Below the pieces are notes generated by a model. The model was not told where the DNA came from, did not search any database, and saw only the letters and a list, made by a program, of their open reading frames with translations. Shown one piece after another: positions 1 to 8,512 of a DNA stretch of 64,000 bases. This DNA is from JAFDXJ01 sp039811225. Lineage in GTDB: Bacteria > Bacteroidota > Bacteroidia > Chitinophagales > Chitinophagaceae. The stretch lies in NCBI GenBank assembly GCA_039811225.1, contig JBDHYG010000004.1, positions 100,991 to 164,990 of the forward strand, written 5' to 3'. Position 1 is the stretch's first letter; every line of letters begins with the position of its first letter. Made by a program: the position numbers and the translations under genes.

Positions 1-463
1 CTTCCAGGAAATCCTGCATGGAATTGATATAGGTATAAAAGCGGCAACCAACATCCTGCACATCAAATACCAGGACATCCAGCTTATTAAGGGTTTGCGG
101 GTCGGGTTTGTGCTGGAGCCCATATAGGGAAACTACCGGAATGCCAGTTTGCGGGTCTATATAATTTTTTACGGCTGCACCCGCATCTTCCGTACCACGA
201 AAACCATGTTCCGGACTAAAGATGATTTTAATATCCACGCCCAGTTTGAGCAAGGTATCTACTAAATGTGTATTGCCCACGATGGATGTTTGATTAGCAA
301 AAATGCCGACCCGTTTATTTTTCAAATAAGGCAGGTACACATTCATTCTTTCCGCACCAGTTATGATAGCTGGTGTACCAGGAGTAGTTCGAAGAGCCTG
401 CTGTGCCGAACTATTATTTAGCCAACCAACGCATAAGATACACCAGAACCATTTGCGTTTCAT
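1..463 (-). CDS. NamZ-type exo-beta-N-acetylmuramidase (DUF1343), 5' part only
   Basis: Partial gene: 154 N-terminal residues are visible and the reading frame runs off the left edge. The product begins with a basic, hydrophobic signal peptide ending around the A-Q-Q at residues 20-22, so it is exported. Family-typical segments follow: RVGIFANQTS (51-60), SPEHGFRG (83-90) and VFDVQDVGCRFYTYI (132-146). These match the DUF1343/NamZ family, whose characterised members release terminal MurNAc from peptidoglycan fragments during cell-wall recycling. The start at 463 is chosen because it gives the signal peptide. The call rests on recognised motifs; catalytic residues in the missing part cannot be checked. 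Confidence 0.85.
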   Translation of the reverse strand, partial: MKRKWFWCILCVGWLNNSSAQQALRTTPGTPAIITGAERMNVYLPYLKNKRVGIFANQTSIVGNTHLVDTLLKLGVDIKIIFSPEHGFRGTEDAGAAVKNYIDPQTGIPVVSLYGLQHKPDPQTLNKLDVLVFDVQDVGCRFYTYINSMQDFLE

Positions 464-531
464 ATACTGTTTTGTATAAAGCAAATTAACAGAAAAAGTG
501 TAGACGCTTTCTTTTATCCCAATTATTCACA

Positions 532-566
532 ATAAAAAAAAACTGTTTCCCTGGGAAACAGTTTTT
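532..566 (-). terminator. Rho-independent terminator of the DUF2723 gene
   Basis: The arms at 538-551 and 553-566 are a perfect 14-base inverted repeat around a single T. Read on the minus strand the stem is followed by a run of about eight T. It lies just after the stop of the DUF2723 gene and before the NamZ-like gene, so it should end the upstream transcript. Confidence 0.8.
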
Positions 567-588
567 AAAAATCATTGCATTCTTTCGG

Positions 589-3500
589 CTATTCCGGAGG
601 AAGTTGTATATATCCACTATCTTTCATTATTTCCATATTGGGGTCACTTGGTTTTTTTAGAATATCATTGAATTTTGTTAACTGATCCAATTGTTGCAGT
701 AAGCGTTGTGCATTTTGTTTTTCATAACTCATGTTTTGTGCCATATTGCCTGTGAGTGAATTATAAAACTTAATTTGTTGCTGTAAATCTTTTTCCACAG
801 AAGTTTTCACTTTCGCAGCGAGTGTAGAATCATCCGCGCGGTAACAGGCTTCCAGGAATGCCAGGGAAATCATATTATGGTCATTGCTCCTGGCAGTGTA
901 TCCATAAGGGAAATTTTCAGGTAACATCATTTTATCTGCTTTCTCCAAAACTTTACGTGCATCTTCCTTTCGGTTTTTGAAAATGAGATCAAAAGCCAAT
1001 TCCACATGTGCCCGGCGAATATCATTCAGGTGGCGGCGGTTTTCTTCATCAAAATAAACACCCGGTATATTGGCATTGCCATAGGCAAATTTGTTCATAA
1101 TTACATTTAGCATGTAATCGGTATTTATTTGACTGTTCTCTACCGGAACAAAACGATATGCCAGGCCATCTTTACGAATATAGCGGTCAATACCCAGGTT
1201 GATGGAATTATTCATTGTAAAATATATCGGCCTTTTCCAATGATTGGCAGCAATGATATTCAAAATAGCCAGGTCATTTTTTTGCAATCCATTACGTGGG
1301 ATTTCAAAGCGAACTTCAGAAACCACGCTATCAGTCGGGTTTACGGTTCCATTTGAGCGTACCAGGTTAAGATCCACCGGAATTGAAACTTTCTTTACCG
1401 GAAACGTATTATAATTTCCTCCATCGGTACTTAATTTTGCAGGATCATCACTCCCCACATAATTTTTCATCATGTCGTATAAATCGTAATAGCGGTTTTC
1501 CGGGATACCGGGTTGTGGTTTATATACAACATAATCTCTGGTCCGGCCCTGGATTTGTTCAGGTGTCCATATCACATCTATGGGAGCGCTTTGATTAATT
1601 TTATAACGCAGTTGATTGATGTACCAATCTATACCTAACAAAGAAGTATTAATCACGCGCACATCGGGTCGCACACCCTCCACTTCCTGTGCATACCATA
1701 AAGGATAGGTATCATTATCGCCGTAAGTAAAGAGGATTGCATTGGGTGCACAACTCTCCAGGTAATCTTTACCCAGGTCGCGTGCCAGTGTTTTATGGCT
1801 TCTGTCATGGTCATCCCATTCCTGGCTGGCCATCAAGACCGGAATAGTTAAGGAAATCAGTACCGCAGCAAAAGCAATGGCTTTCGGTTTAGAAAGTAAT
1901 TTTAAAAGGTAGGGCACACCAGCGACAATGGCTCCGAAGAGAATGGCAAAACCAATTCCCAATAATATGCCGCCACCTGGTAACATCATACCAACAATCA
2001 CCAGGAATGCAGCAAACAGCCCTCCGGAAACCAGCATTTTTTTCAATAGCAGGGCATCCCATTTTTGCGCCTGCTCAATAAAATAAGGAACGGCAAGGCC
2101 TATCCAAACCGCAAAAGCATAAAAGGAACCGGCATAAGCATAATCCCGTTCACGTGGCTGAAAACCGGGTTGATTCAGGTAAATCACGATCGCAAAACCT
2201 GTCAGGAAAAAGAGGAGGAAATTCACAATGGCATCGCCTTTTTGTTTTCTATACTGATAAAATAAACCAATGAGGCCAAGAATAAAGGGCAGCATAAACA
2301 TCTTATTATGTGCCTTATTATTTTTCAGGCTGTCCGGCATTAAATTCTGATCACCATACATGGCATTATCAATAAAAGAAATACCGGTGATCCAGTTGCC
2401 ATCCCGCACATTCCCGTTAAATATTCCTTCTATATCATCCTGCTTCCCACTGAAATTCCACATGAAATATCGCAGGTACATAAAATAATTCTGGTAACTG
2501 ATAAAAAATTTCATGTTATCAGAAAAATTCGGTGCCCGTTCATAAGCACCATCCTGTGTTTTTCCTATCCCCATAAACATGGCATAATAATCCGCATGCC
2601 CCTGTTCATTACTGCCATCCCACATCCGGGGAAAGACAGACTGGTCATCCGGCATGTACACATATTTCCCATTTTTCCCAACCGGTATATATTTGTCTTT
2701 CCCTTTATTATAAATCGTAGAGGTTTCTTTGAAATCTACCGGGCGGGCTGTAAAATTCTGCCCATACAAGATGGGGAAATCGCCATACTGGTCACGTCCT
2801 AAATAGCCCACTAAACTCATAGGGTTATCTACGTTATACATGTCAATAGCCGGATCGGCATTACTGCGGATCATCGTAGTAACATATGTACTATAACCAA
2901 TCAACATAAATGCTATACACCATAAACCCAACCGCAGGTAGGGCCAGCTTTTTTTCGCCGCATAGCGTAGACCAAACCAGATACCAACCGCTACTAAGAG
3001 AAAGAATACCGTGAACCCACTAAAGAAGGGCAGACCCAGGCTATTTACAAAAAACACATCGAAAGCACCGGCCGCTTTAATTGAATATTGAATCACACCC
3101 ACCTGTACCAGTCCCACCAGAATAAAACCGAGTACGAGGAAAATAAATATCCCGCCGTTGTATTCTTTCTTTTCCTTATTCATTTTTTCAACGGCTATTA
3201 ATAAGCCGATGATAACACCAATGCCCACAATCATCAACCCGGCCACGGTGCCATCCATGGGCAGACCCTGATCAGGTTTGGCAATAGATTGTGCACCCAA
3301 TAAAGCCATGATACATGCAAGTATCCCCCCAACCACTACGGTCCAGATAAAATATTTACGTATAACCGGGTAATTAAAATGACTATGCTTCCGGAAATAA
3401 TACATCATAACGATGGCCGGAATACAAAGCAAACAAAGTAAATGCACCCCGATAGAGAGGCCGATCATAAAGAAGATAAAAACAATCCATTTATCGGCAC

Positions 3501-4020
3501 CGGGCTGATCTGCCTGATTTTCCCATTTCAAAATTCCCCAAAACACAATGGCTGTAAAAAATGAGCTCATGGCATACACCTCTCCTTCCACGGCACTGTA
3601 CCAGAATGAATCGGTAAATGTAAAGGCGAGCGCCCCTATTACACCGGCTCCCATAATACTCCAAACCTGGCTGGAGCTGAGGGCCTTCGCAGTATCATTA
3701 CCCTGCACAATTTTTCGGGCGAAATGCGTGATTGTCCAAAACAAAAAGAGAATGGTAAACCCACTGGCTAATGCACTCATGACATTCACGGCACGTGCTG
3801 CATTCATAGGATTATCCCCGAACAGAATAACAAATATCCGGCCCAGCATCACAAACAGCGGTGCGCCCGGTGGGTGTGGTATCTGCAGTTTATAGGCACT
3901 GCTGACAAACTCACCACAGTCCCAGAAACTTCCGGTGGCTTCCCTGGTCATGATATATACCGAACAGGCAATAAGGCCGATAATCCAACCAGTAACTAAG
4001 TTGATCTTTTTAAAATTCAT
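589..4020 (-). CDS. DUF2723 family multi-pass membrane protein (TMEM260-like)
   Basis: 1143 residues. The N-terminal ~750 residues hold many hydrophobic helices; the last ~370 residues are soluble and include a GDNDTYPLWYAQEVEGVRP segment. The first extracytoplasmic loop carries FWDCGEF (residues 32-38), with D34 and E37 placed like the acidic pair of GT-C fold glycosyltransferases. DUF2723 is abundant in Bacteroidota, and the eukaryotic relative TMEM260 is a protein O-mannosyltransferase. A role as a lipid-sugar-dependent glycosyltransferase of the inner membrane is therefore an inference from family and loop residues; the sugar and acceptor cannot be read. It is transcribed alone, with its own -7 box upstream and terminator downstream. 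Confidence 0.85.
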   Translation of the reverse strand: MNFKKINLVTGWIIGLIACSVYIMTREATGSFWDCGEFVSSAYKLQIPHPPGAPLFVMLGRIFVILFGDNPMNAARAVNVMSALASGFTILFLFWTITHFARKIVQGNDTAKALSSSQVWSIMGAGVIGALAFTFTDSFWYSAVEGEVYAMSSFFTAIVFWGILKWENQADQPGADKWIVFIFFMIGLSIGVHLLCLLCIPAIVMMYYFRKHSHFNYPVIRKYFIWTVVVGGILACIMALLGAQSIAKPDQGLPMDGTVAGLMIVGIGVIIGLLIAVEKMNKEKKEYNGGIFIFLVLGFILVGLVQVGVIQYSIKAAGAFDVFFVNSLGLPFFSGFTVFFLLVAVGIWFGLRYAAKKSWPYLRLGLWCIAFMLIGYSTYVTTMIRSNADPAIDMYNVDNPMSLVGYLGRDQYGDFPILYGQNFTARPVDFKETSTIYNKGKDKYIPVGKNGKYVYMPDDQSVFPRMWDGSNEQGHADYYAMFMGIGKTQDGAYERAPNFSDNMKFFISYQNYFMYLRYFMWNFSGKQDDIEGIFNGNVRDGNWITGISFIDNAMYGDQNLMPDSLKNNKAHNKMFMLPFILGLIGLFYQYRKQKGDAIVNFLLFFLTGFAIVIYLNQPGFQPRERDYAYAGSFYAFAVWIGLAVPYFIEQAQKWDALLLKKMLVSGGLFAAFLVIVGMMLPGGGILLGIGFAILFGAIVAGVPYLLKLLSKPKAIAFAAVLISLTIPVLMASQEWDDHDRSHKTLARDLGKDYLESCAPNAILFTYGDNDTYPLWYAQEVEGVRPDVRVINTSLLGIDWYINQLRYKINQSAPIDVIWTPEQIQGRTRDYVVYKPQPGIPENRYYDLYDMMKNYVGSDDPAKLSTDGGNYNTFPVKKVSIPVDLNLVRSNGTVNPTDSVVSEVRFEIPRNGLQKNDLAILNIIAANHWKRPIYFTMNNSINLGIDRYIRKDGLAYRFVPVENSQINTDYMLNVIMNKFAYGNANIPGVYFDEENRRHLNDIRRAHVELAFDLIFKNRKEDARKVLEKADKMMLPENFPYGYTARSNDHNMISLAFLEACYRADDSTLAAKVKTSVEKDLQQQIKFYNSLTGNMAQNMSYEKQNAQRLLQQLDQLTKFNDILKKPSDPNMEIMKDSGYIQLPPE

Positions 4021-4047
4021 AGTTGCGTTAGGGTTTTAAACGACGGG

Positions 4048-4055
4048 CAAACCTA
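4048..4055 (-). promoter_or_regulatory. TAnnTTTG -7 box of the DUF2723 gene
   Basis: On the minus strand the bases read TAGGTTTG, an exact match to the Bacteroidota -7 consensus, 27 bases before the ATG at 4020. No clear -33 TTTG is seen. Confidence 0.5.
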
Positions 4056-4128
4056 TTGTAAAAATGCTAAAATGGAAAATCAAAGATTTTTTTTAAGAAT
4101 TGTATAGGATTTTGTGGAAAACATATTT

Positions 4129-4545
4129 TCACTTACTTCCTTCATCACAGTTACAAGGCCAATCTTTGCCCAGGTCAATAACAGTAACAACTGTCAGTTC
4201 TGCTGCACATGGTGCAAAAATTATCCGTACTTTTTGCCGGTCATGGGTGGTGCCTTCTACGGCATATTTTTTATGGCAATCCTCTTCTTTCAAATCACTC
4301 TTGGCATAATTAATTTTTCCTGAATGCAGGATTTCCTGAATTTCCGATTGGTCTATATGGCGGCAAGCCATGCGGCATTGGGCATGCCGGGAATAAGTTA
4401 TATGAGCGGGATTCCGGTTTAGCCCCCTTGTAGCAGTAGTCTTATTGGACGGATCGGGTGCGTCATTATTGCATTGTTTTAATACAAATACAAGTATCAA
4501 CATCACCAGCAACAGAATAAGAGGAGTGGCTTTTTTGAGGGACAT
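4129..4545 (-). CDS. Membrane-anchored DUF4258 domain protein
   Basis: 138 residues. One hydrophobic helix at residues 8-24 is followed by a Ser/Thr/Asn-rich linker. From about residue 48 comes a domain beginning ITYSRHAQCRMACRHI and ending near VTVIDLGKDWPC. The pattern of an early 'H-x-x-x-R-M' and a central basic strand matches DUF4258, a small alpha/beta domain often compared with RelE/BrnT-like folds. It has several cysteines (CRMAC, EDC, APC, PCNC), which fits an extracytoplasmic, disulfide-containing domain. Function unknown. No partner gene overlaps it: the neighbours are the MlaF-like ATPase 106 bases upstream and the DUF2723 gene 108 bases downstream. Confidence 0.7.
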   Translation of the reverse strand: MSLKKATPLILLLVMLILVFVLKQCNNDAPDPSNKTTATRGLNRNPAHITYSRHAQCRMACRHIDQSEIQEILHSGKINYAKSDLKEEDCHKKYAVEGTTHDRQKVRIIFAPCAAELTVVTVIDLGKDWPCNCDEGSK

Positions 4546-4651
4546 AAATGCGGATTAAACGCTGATTAAATGTGTATTCATAAATTTGTCTGGAAGCAGT
4601 TCCATTTGGAATATACACAACAAATGAAATAATAGTCATTGGACCGGGCAC

Positions 4652-5440
4652 TTATGTGTGCGATCTTTTTTTGGCTTCTTCTTCCTGCATGCGCATTTCC
4701 TTGGCATCCTGCAAAAAATCGGAGGCGAAGATGAATTTATTTAATAATTCATTTTTATTATAAATGATATCCTTATTGCTGCCTTCCCATTCTTTTTTGC
4801 CTTTGTACAGGTAAATAATATTATCCCCGATTTCCATTACACTATTCATATCATGGGTAATTACAACTGTGGTGATATTGTATTCCGTGGTAATTTCTTT
4901 AATTAATTTATCGATGAGGAGTGAAGTTTGCGGGTCAAGGCCGGAATTAGGCTCATCACAAAAAAGGTATTTTGGGTTTAGTACAATAGCCCGGGCAATA
5001 CCTACTCTTTTTTTCATACCGCCACTTATTTCCGCCGGGTATTTATGTTGCGCATCTTTTAAGTTTACCCTTTCCAATACTTCAGCAACCCGTTTCCATT
5101 TTTCCCGGTAGGAGATTTTAGCAAACATATCCAGCGGGAACATCACATTTTGCGCTACGGTCATTGAATCAAATAAAGCAGAGCCCTGGAACAACATACC
5201 TATTTGTTGCCGTAATTCTTTACGACGTTCATTGCTCATGGTAGTCATATTCTGCTGGTCAAACAGGATCTCCCCTTCATCCGGGGTAAATAAACCCACC
5301 ATACATTTGGTCAGCACTGTTTTACCACTGCCACTGGAACCGATGATCAGGTTACATTTGCCGGTTTCCATGACTGCGCTGATCCCATCTATAACCACTT
5401 TGGTGTCAAACGATTTTTTTACATTTTTAATTTCAATCAT
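4652..5440 (-). CDS. MlaF-like ABC transporter ATP-binding protein
   Basis: 262 residues. It has Walker A GSSGSGKT (33-40), Q-loop, the signature ISGGMKKRVGIARAI and Walker B YLFCDEPNSGLD. The GG-M-x-x-R signature and 'CDEPNSGLD' are typical of the MlaF/Ttg2A group, which energises phospholipid transport between inner and outer membrane with an MlaE permease and MlaD MCE protein. In many Bacteroidota the permease gene lies directly upstream; here the upstream gene is scpB, 136 bases away, and no permease is visible in the window. The charged C-terminal tail ends KKRSHT. Substrate is inferred from the family only. Confidence 0.85.
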   Translation of the reverse strand: MIEIKNVKKSFDTKVVIDGISAVMETGKCNLIIGSSGSGKTVLTKCMVGLFTPDEGEILFDQQNMTTMSNERRKELRQQIGMLFQGSALFDSMTVAQNVMFPLDMFAKISYREKWKRVAEVLERVNLKDAQHKYPAEISGGMKKRVGIARAIVLNPKYLFCDEPNSGLDPQTSLLIDKLIKEITTEYNITTVVITHDMNSVMEIGDNIIYLYKGKKEWEGSNKDIIYNKNELLNKFIFASDFLQDAKEMRMQEEEAKKRSHT

Positions 5441-5576
5441 GCGCTGAATAGCTTTTTAAAAGCCTGGCAATTTAAGCAAGAAACGTTGGAAAAAAGAAAT
5501 TTAAGGAGAGATGCACAGGAGGTTTCTATATGACTGAACCCATACAACAAATAAATCCGGAAATTGAGGTGTCTTT

Positions 5577-6269
5577 TTAATCCTTTTGATCCAGATTAGT
5601 TTCCTGTTCCCCGGGAGTTTCTTTTTGTTGCTCCTGTAAATCTCCATCACGGTTCACCATCAAATTAGTTGTATGTGTAGTTGCATCCGGATCATGCATC
5701 AGGGTTGGTTGCACAATTTCATCAGCCATGATATCGGTTATTTTAGGTAGGTCGGCCGGGGAATTGATTCCAAAATAATCCATGAAGTTTTTAGAAGTGG
5801 CATATACCAAAGGTTTCCCGGGTAATTCTTCGTTGCGGCCACTGATGATGATCAATTCTTTTTCGAGTAATTTTTGCACACTGTAATCGCTATTCACCCC
5901 GCGGATATTTTCAATCTCACCTTTTGTTACCGGTTGTTTATAAGCAATGATGGCCAGGGTTTCCAGGGATGCGGTAGATAATTTTTTTAAAAATTTTTCA
6001 CCGTTCAGTTGGGCAATAGTCGGGTGAAATTCTTTCTTGGTCAGGAATTGCCAGCCGCCGCCACTTTTTACCACTTCAAACGGATAGAAAGCAGATTGAT
6101 ATTTTTCACAAATGCCTTCCACCGCCACGTCCACCTGGTCCTGCGTGATTTGAGCATCCAAAAAACCAAATGCCTGGTTGATCAGTTCCGTAATTTCTGT
6201 GTTTTCCAATGGCTTTTCACTGGCAAAAATCAAGGCTTCAATATGCGGGATGATATCAGCAACTTCCAT
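5577..6269 (-). CDS. scpB: Segregation and condensation protein B
   Basis: 230 residues. The ScpB winged-helix pair covers roughly residues 5-175, with the family segments 'IEALIFASEKPL', 'ETLAIIAYKQPVTKGEIENIRG' and 'LPGKPLVYATSKNFMDYFGI'. The last ~50 residues are a polar tail with no recognisable domain. ScpB binds ScpA and SMC to form the bacterial condensin that organises and separates the chromosome. scpA is not in the window. The gene lies 47 bases downstream of atpG on the same strand and may share its transcript. Confidence 0.92.
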   Translation of the reverse strand: MEVADIIPHIEALIFASEKPLENTEITELINQAFGFLDAQITQDQVDVAVEGICEKYQSAFYPFEVVKSGGGWQFLTKKEFHPTIAQLNGEKFLKKLSTASLETLAIIAYKQPVTKGEIENIRGVNSDYSVQKLLEKELIIISGRNEELPGKPLVYATSKNFMDYFGINSPADLPKITDIMADEIVQPTLMHDPDATTHTTNLMVNRDGDLQEQQKETPGEQETNLDQKD

Positions 6270-6316
6270 ATCTTGTATTTGAAAACCTGTAAAATTAGTT
6301 ATGGGGCCTACGCAGG

Positions 6317-7198
6317 TTAACCCTGTAAAGCGGCCGCTCCACTTACAATTTCCGTCAATTCCGTTGTAATAGCTGCCTGCCTTGCCCGGTTGTAAGAAAT
6401 CCGTAGGGATTTCAATAACTCATTGGCATTATCACTGGCTTTATCCATGGCTGTCATACGTGCCCCATGTTCACTGGCATGCGCATCTAAAACGGATTTG
6501 TAAAGTTGGGTATTTAAAATTTTAGGGATCAGTTCGGCAATCAATACTTCCTTTTCCGGCTCAAAAATGAAATCTGCATTTTTCGATCCAGGCTTTTTTT
6601 CTATTCTCGGTATGGGCAAAAAGCGTTCAGTTACAAACTGTTGTGTAGCAGCGTTTTTAAATTCACTGTAAACAATTTCCACCACATCAAATAATTTGTT
6701 TTCAAAACCTTTCATAGCGGCCTGTGCTGCTTCCTGGACATTTTCAAAACTCAGGTTTAAGAAAATATCTTTATAATCGGCATTGGTAGTATAACCGGCT
6801 TTTGAAAAATTTTCCCAGCCTTTTTTCCCAATATTCCAAATGGTGACATTTCCTTTTTGTTTTTGGCTGCTATAGCGTTCTTCAATAACCTGTTTTGCCA
6901 GTTTTATGATATTGGAGTTATAGCCGCCACATAATCCCCGGTCACTAGTGATCACGATTAACAATACTTTTTCTATCGGTCTTTCTTCTGCCAGTTTCAG
7001 GCTTACATCGCCCTCGGAATTGCTGATGATATTGGATAGCATTTCCTGCAACTTATTTGCATAAGGCCGCATTTGTAATATAGCTTCCTGTGCCCGGCGC
7101 AATTTGGCTGCACTAACCATTTTCATGGCTTTGGTAATTTGCTGGGTACTTTGAACGGATTGAATGCGGAGCCTGACTTCTTTTAACTGGCCGGACAT
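6317..7198 (-). CDS. atpG: F1-ATPase gamma subunit
   Basis: 293 residues, normal length. The N-terminus (GQLKEVRLRIQSVQSTQQIT, then KAMKMVSAAKLRRAQ) and the C-terminus 'DNANELLKSLRISYNRARQAAITTELTEIVSGAAAL' are the two long coiled helices that form the rotor shaft of ATP synthase; the middle has the 'SDRGLCGGYNSNI' motif. It couples proton flow through Fo to rotation inside the alpha3beta3 ring. Unlike the usual atp operon it stands alone: the upstream region is divergent to an unrelated operon and scpB follows downstream. It has its own -7 box. Confidence 0.96.
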   Translation of the reverse strand: MSGQLKEVRLRIQSVQSTQQITKAMKMVSAAKLRRAQEAILQMRPYANKLQEMLSNIISNSEGDVSLKLAEERPIEKVLLIVITSDRGLCGGYNSNIIKLAKQVIEERYSSQKQKGNVTIWNIGKKGWENFSKAGYTTNADYKDIFLNLSFENVQEAAQAAMKGFENKLFDVVEIVYSEFKNAATQQFVTERFLPIPRIEKKPGSKNADFIFEPEKEVLIAELIPKILNTQLYKSVLDAHASEHGARMTAMDKASDNANELLKSLRISYNRARQAAITTELTEIVSGAAALQG

Positions 7199-7249
7199 AG
7201 TTTTATTTATTTAAAATGCTGCAAAAAAAATGTTTAGAAAAATTTGCGG

Positions 7250-7257
7250 CAAAGGTA
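7250..7257 (-). promoter_or_regulatory. TAnnTTTG -7 box of atpG
   Basis: On the minus strand the bases read TACCTTTG, an exact -7 match 51 bases before the atpG ATG. It supports independent transcription of atpG (and perhaps scpB). Confidence 0.5.
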
Positions 7258-7349
7258 ATTGAATCCGTTGAAAAAAAAGCAGGTTTTTTTTCAGGAAATA
7301 CGTGTTTTAAGGTATGGAACTTGTTTGTATAACAGGCTATTTTGCAGGT

Positions 7350-7559
7350 ATGGAAAAAATATTCATTTGGTCAAATTTAAGTGTTTTATTAACCACCTTA
7401 CTGGATGGGCCGCCGGCTATTTTTATCATTGGGGGTTTTTTCCTGGTAATCGTTTTACCAATCCTTGCATTGATCGCTTTAATTGTGTATTTTATTGTTG
7501 TTCATCGAAAAAAGAAAAAGAAACAATTGGAAGAATTAAATAAAAACCGGAATCTATGA
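7350..7559 (+). CDS. Small membrane protein, first gene of a five-gene membrane operon
   Basis: 69 residues with the chosen ATG at 7350; an upstream in-frame ATG at 7314 is less likely because the promoter-like TATTTTG lies between the two. A hydrophobic segment near residues 5-17 is followed by a strong helix at about 22-47 and then a very basic tail beginning HRKKKKKQ, which places the C-terminus in the cytoplasm. No known domain is recognised. Its stop overlaps the start of the next gene as ATGA (7556-7559), so translation is probably coupled. Function unknown; the context is wholly membrane proteins. Confidence 0.7.
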   Translation: MEKIFIWSNLSVLLTTLLDGPPAIFIIGGFFLVIVLPILALIALIVYFIVVHRKKKKKQLEELNKNRNL

Positions 7560-7651
7560 GTTTATGGAGCATGTTTGCGATCCTGGGTATTGTATTACTT
7601 ATTGCCATTTTGTTTTTACTATATCAAATTAAAAAACATTCAAAAGATTGA
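7556..7651 (+). CDS. 31-residue single-helix membrane microprotein
   Basis: Reading from ATG at 7556 gives 31 residues: MSLWSMFAILG, a hydrophobic helix through residue 23, then the polar tail YQIKKHSKD. The frame is tied to both neighbours: its ATG overlaps the previous stop (ATGA) and its TGA (7649-7651) overlaps the TTG start of the next gene (TTGA). Such double overlap argues that it is really translated. By size and shape it could be an accessory subunit of a membrane complex formed by the operon, but nothing in it names a function. Confidence 0.6.
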   Translation: MSLWSMFAILGIVLLIAILFLLYQIKKHSKD

Positions 7652-8190
7652 GATACGTAAAAACATTTATCATATTTACTATCTTCCTGTTAAGAGGACA
7701 GGAGACACGGGCTGATTTGCCTGCTAAAAAGATTAAACGGGAGCCTGTCAATGTACAATTTATTCAGGTACAAGCGCTGGGGAAATTTAGGTTGTATATA
7801 AAAGATGAAGATTCATTGTATAGGATTTCAGCAGACACCACTTATATAATTTCAGCCAGTCAGGGCGCCCCCCATTGCATCTATTTCTTTGCCCAATCCG
7901 GCACCTATACTACAGATACCATTTCCATTTGTGAATATGACCAGCAAAATACACAGATCCGTTTTAATGGTTTACAAGGGCGAAAACTGGATTATACAGA
8001 AACTGCCATCCCCATTGCATCAACCTCATACAGTTCCGAAAATGAGTCTAAGACACCAACGACACCGGCCTCTTTTTTTACCCGTAATAAAACGATTTTT
8101 TATATTACTATACCGGTATTGGCGCTGGCTGCTATGTTGGGAATTTTCTTTTATTATAAAAAGAGAAAAAATAAAATATCGAAATCATGA
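7648..8190 (+). CDS. Secreted, C-terminally membrane-anchored protein of unknown function
   Basis: 180 residues, starting at a TTG that overlaps the preceding stop. Residues 1-22 look like a signal peptide. A mostly beta-type extracytoplasmic domain of about 100 residues follows, then a Ser/Thr/Pro-rich linker (about 125-145), a transmembrane helix (about 149-171) and a basic tail (KKRKNKISKS). This is a type I membrane protein with its body in the periplasm. No family is recognised. The next gene starts inside its stop codon (ATGA at 8187-8190). Confidence 0.7.
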   Translation: MRYVKTFIIFTIFLLRGQETRADLPAKKIKREPVNVQFIQVQALGKFRLYIKDEDSLYRISADTTYIISASQGAPHCIYFFAQSGTYTTDTISICEYDQQNTQIRFNGLQGRKLDYTETAIPIASTSYSSENESKTPTTPASFFTRNKTIFYITIPVLALAAMLGIFFYYKKRKNKISKS

Positions 8191-8507
8191 TGGCCATGTT
8201 TCAATATTTCTTTTATACTGTCTTAATGGAGTTACCCATCACCACCATAGCCTATTCAAAAGAATGGCAACGTATGTTACTGATCGGTTTTTTACTGAAT
8301 TTATTTAGCTGGCCATTATTGACCTTACTTTATTTCCGTACTGATATTCATTTATTATTACTGGAACTGGGTGTAGTATGTGTGGAAGCAATTGGTTTTC
8401 GAATATTCTTTACCGGTACATTTTTAAAAGCTTTCCTGGTTTCTTTATTGGCTAATTGTGTAAGCTTAACTGTAGGGGTTTTATTAAATGGCATTTCCAT
8501 AATTTAA
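8187..8507 (+). CDS. Small polytopic membrane protein of unknown function
   Basis: 106 residues, nearly all hydrophobic, with probably three to four transmembrane helices. Polar residues recur inside the helices: NLFSWPLLTLLY, LLLELGVVCVEAIGF and KAFLVSLLANCVSLTVG. That spacing of N, E and S in membrane helices suggests a functional core, such as a channel or protein-protein interface, rather than a simple anchor. It resembles, from memory only, small uncharacterised membrane proteins of archaea and bacteria. Starts with ATGA overlap and ends 5 bases before the MFS-like gene. Confidence 0.7.
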   Translation: MMAMFQYFFYTVLMELPITTIAYSKEWQRMLLIGFLLNLFSWPLLTLLYFRTDIHLLLLELGVVCVEAIGFRIFFTGTFLKAFLVSLLANCVSLTVGVLLNGISII

Positions 8508-8512
8508 CAACT

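Noticed and set aside
5450..5463. Palindrome GCTTTTTAAAAGC before the MlaF-like gene
   Set aside because: AT-rich and short; expected by chance in this composition, and no second copy was noticed.
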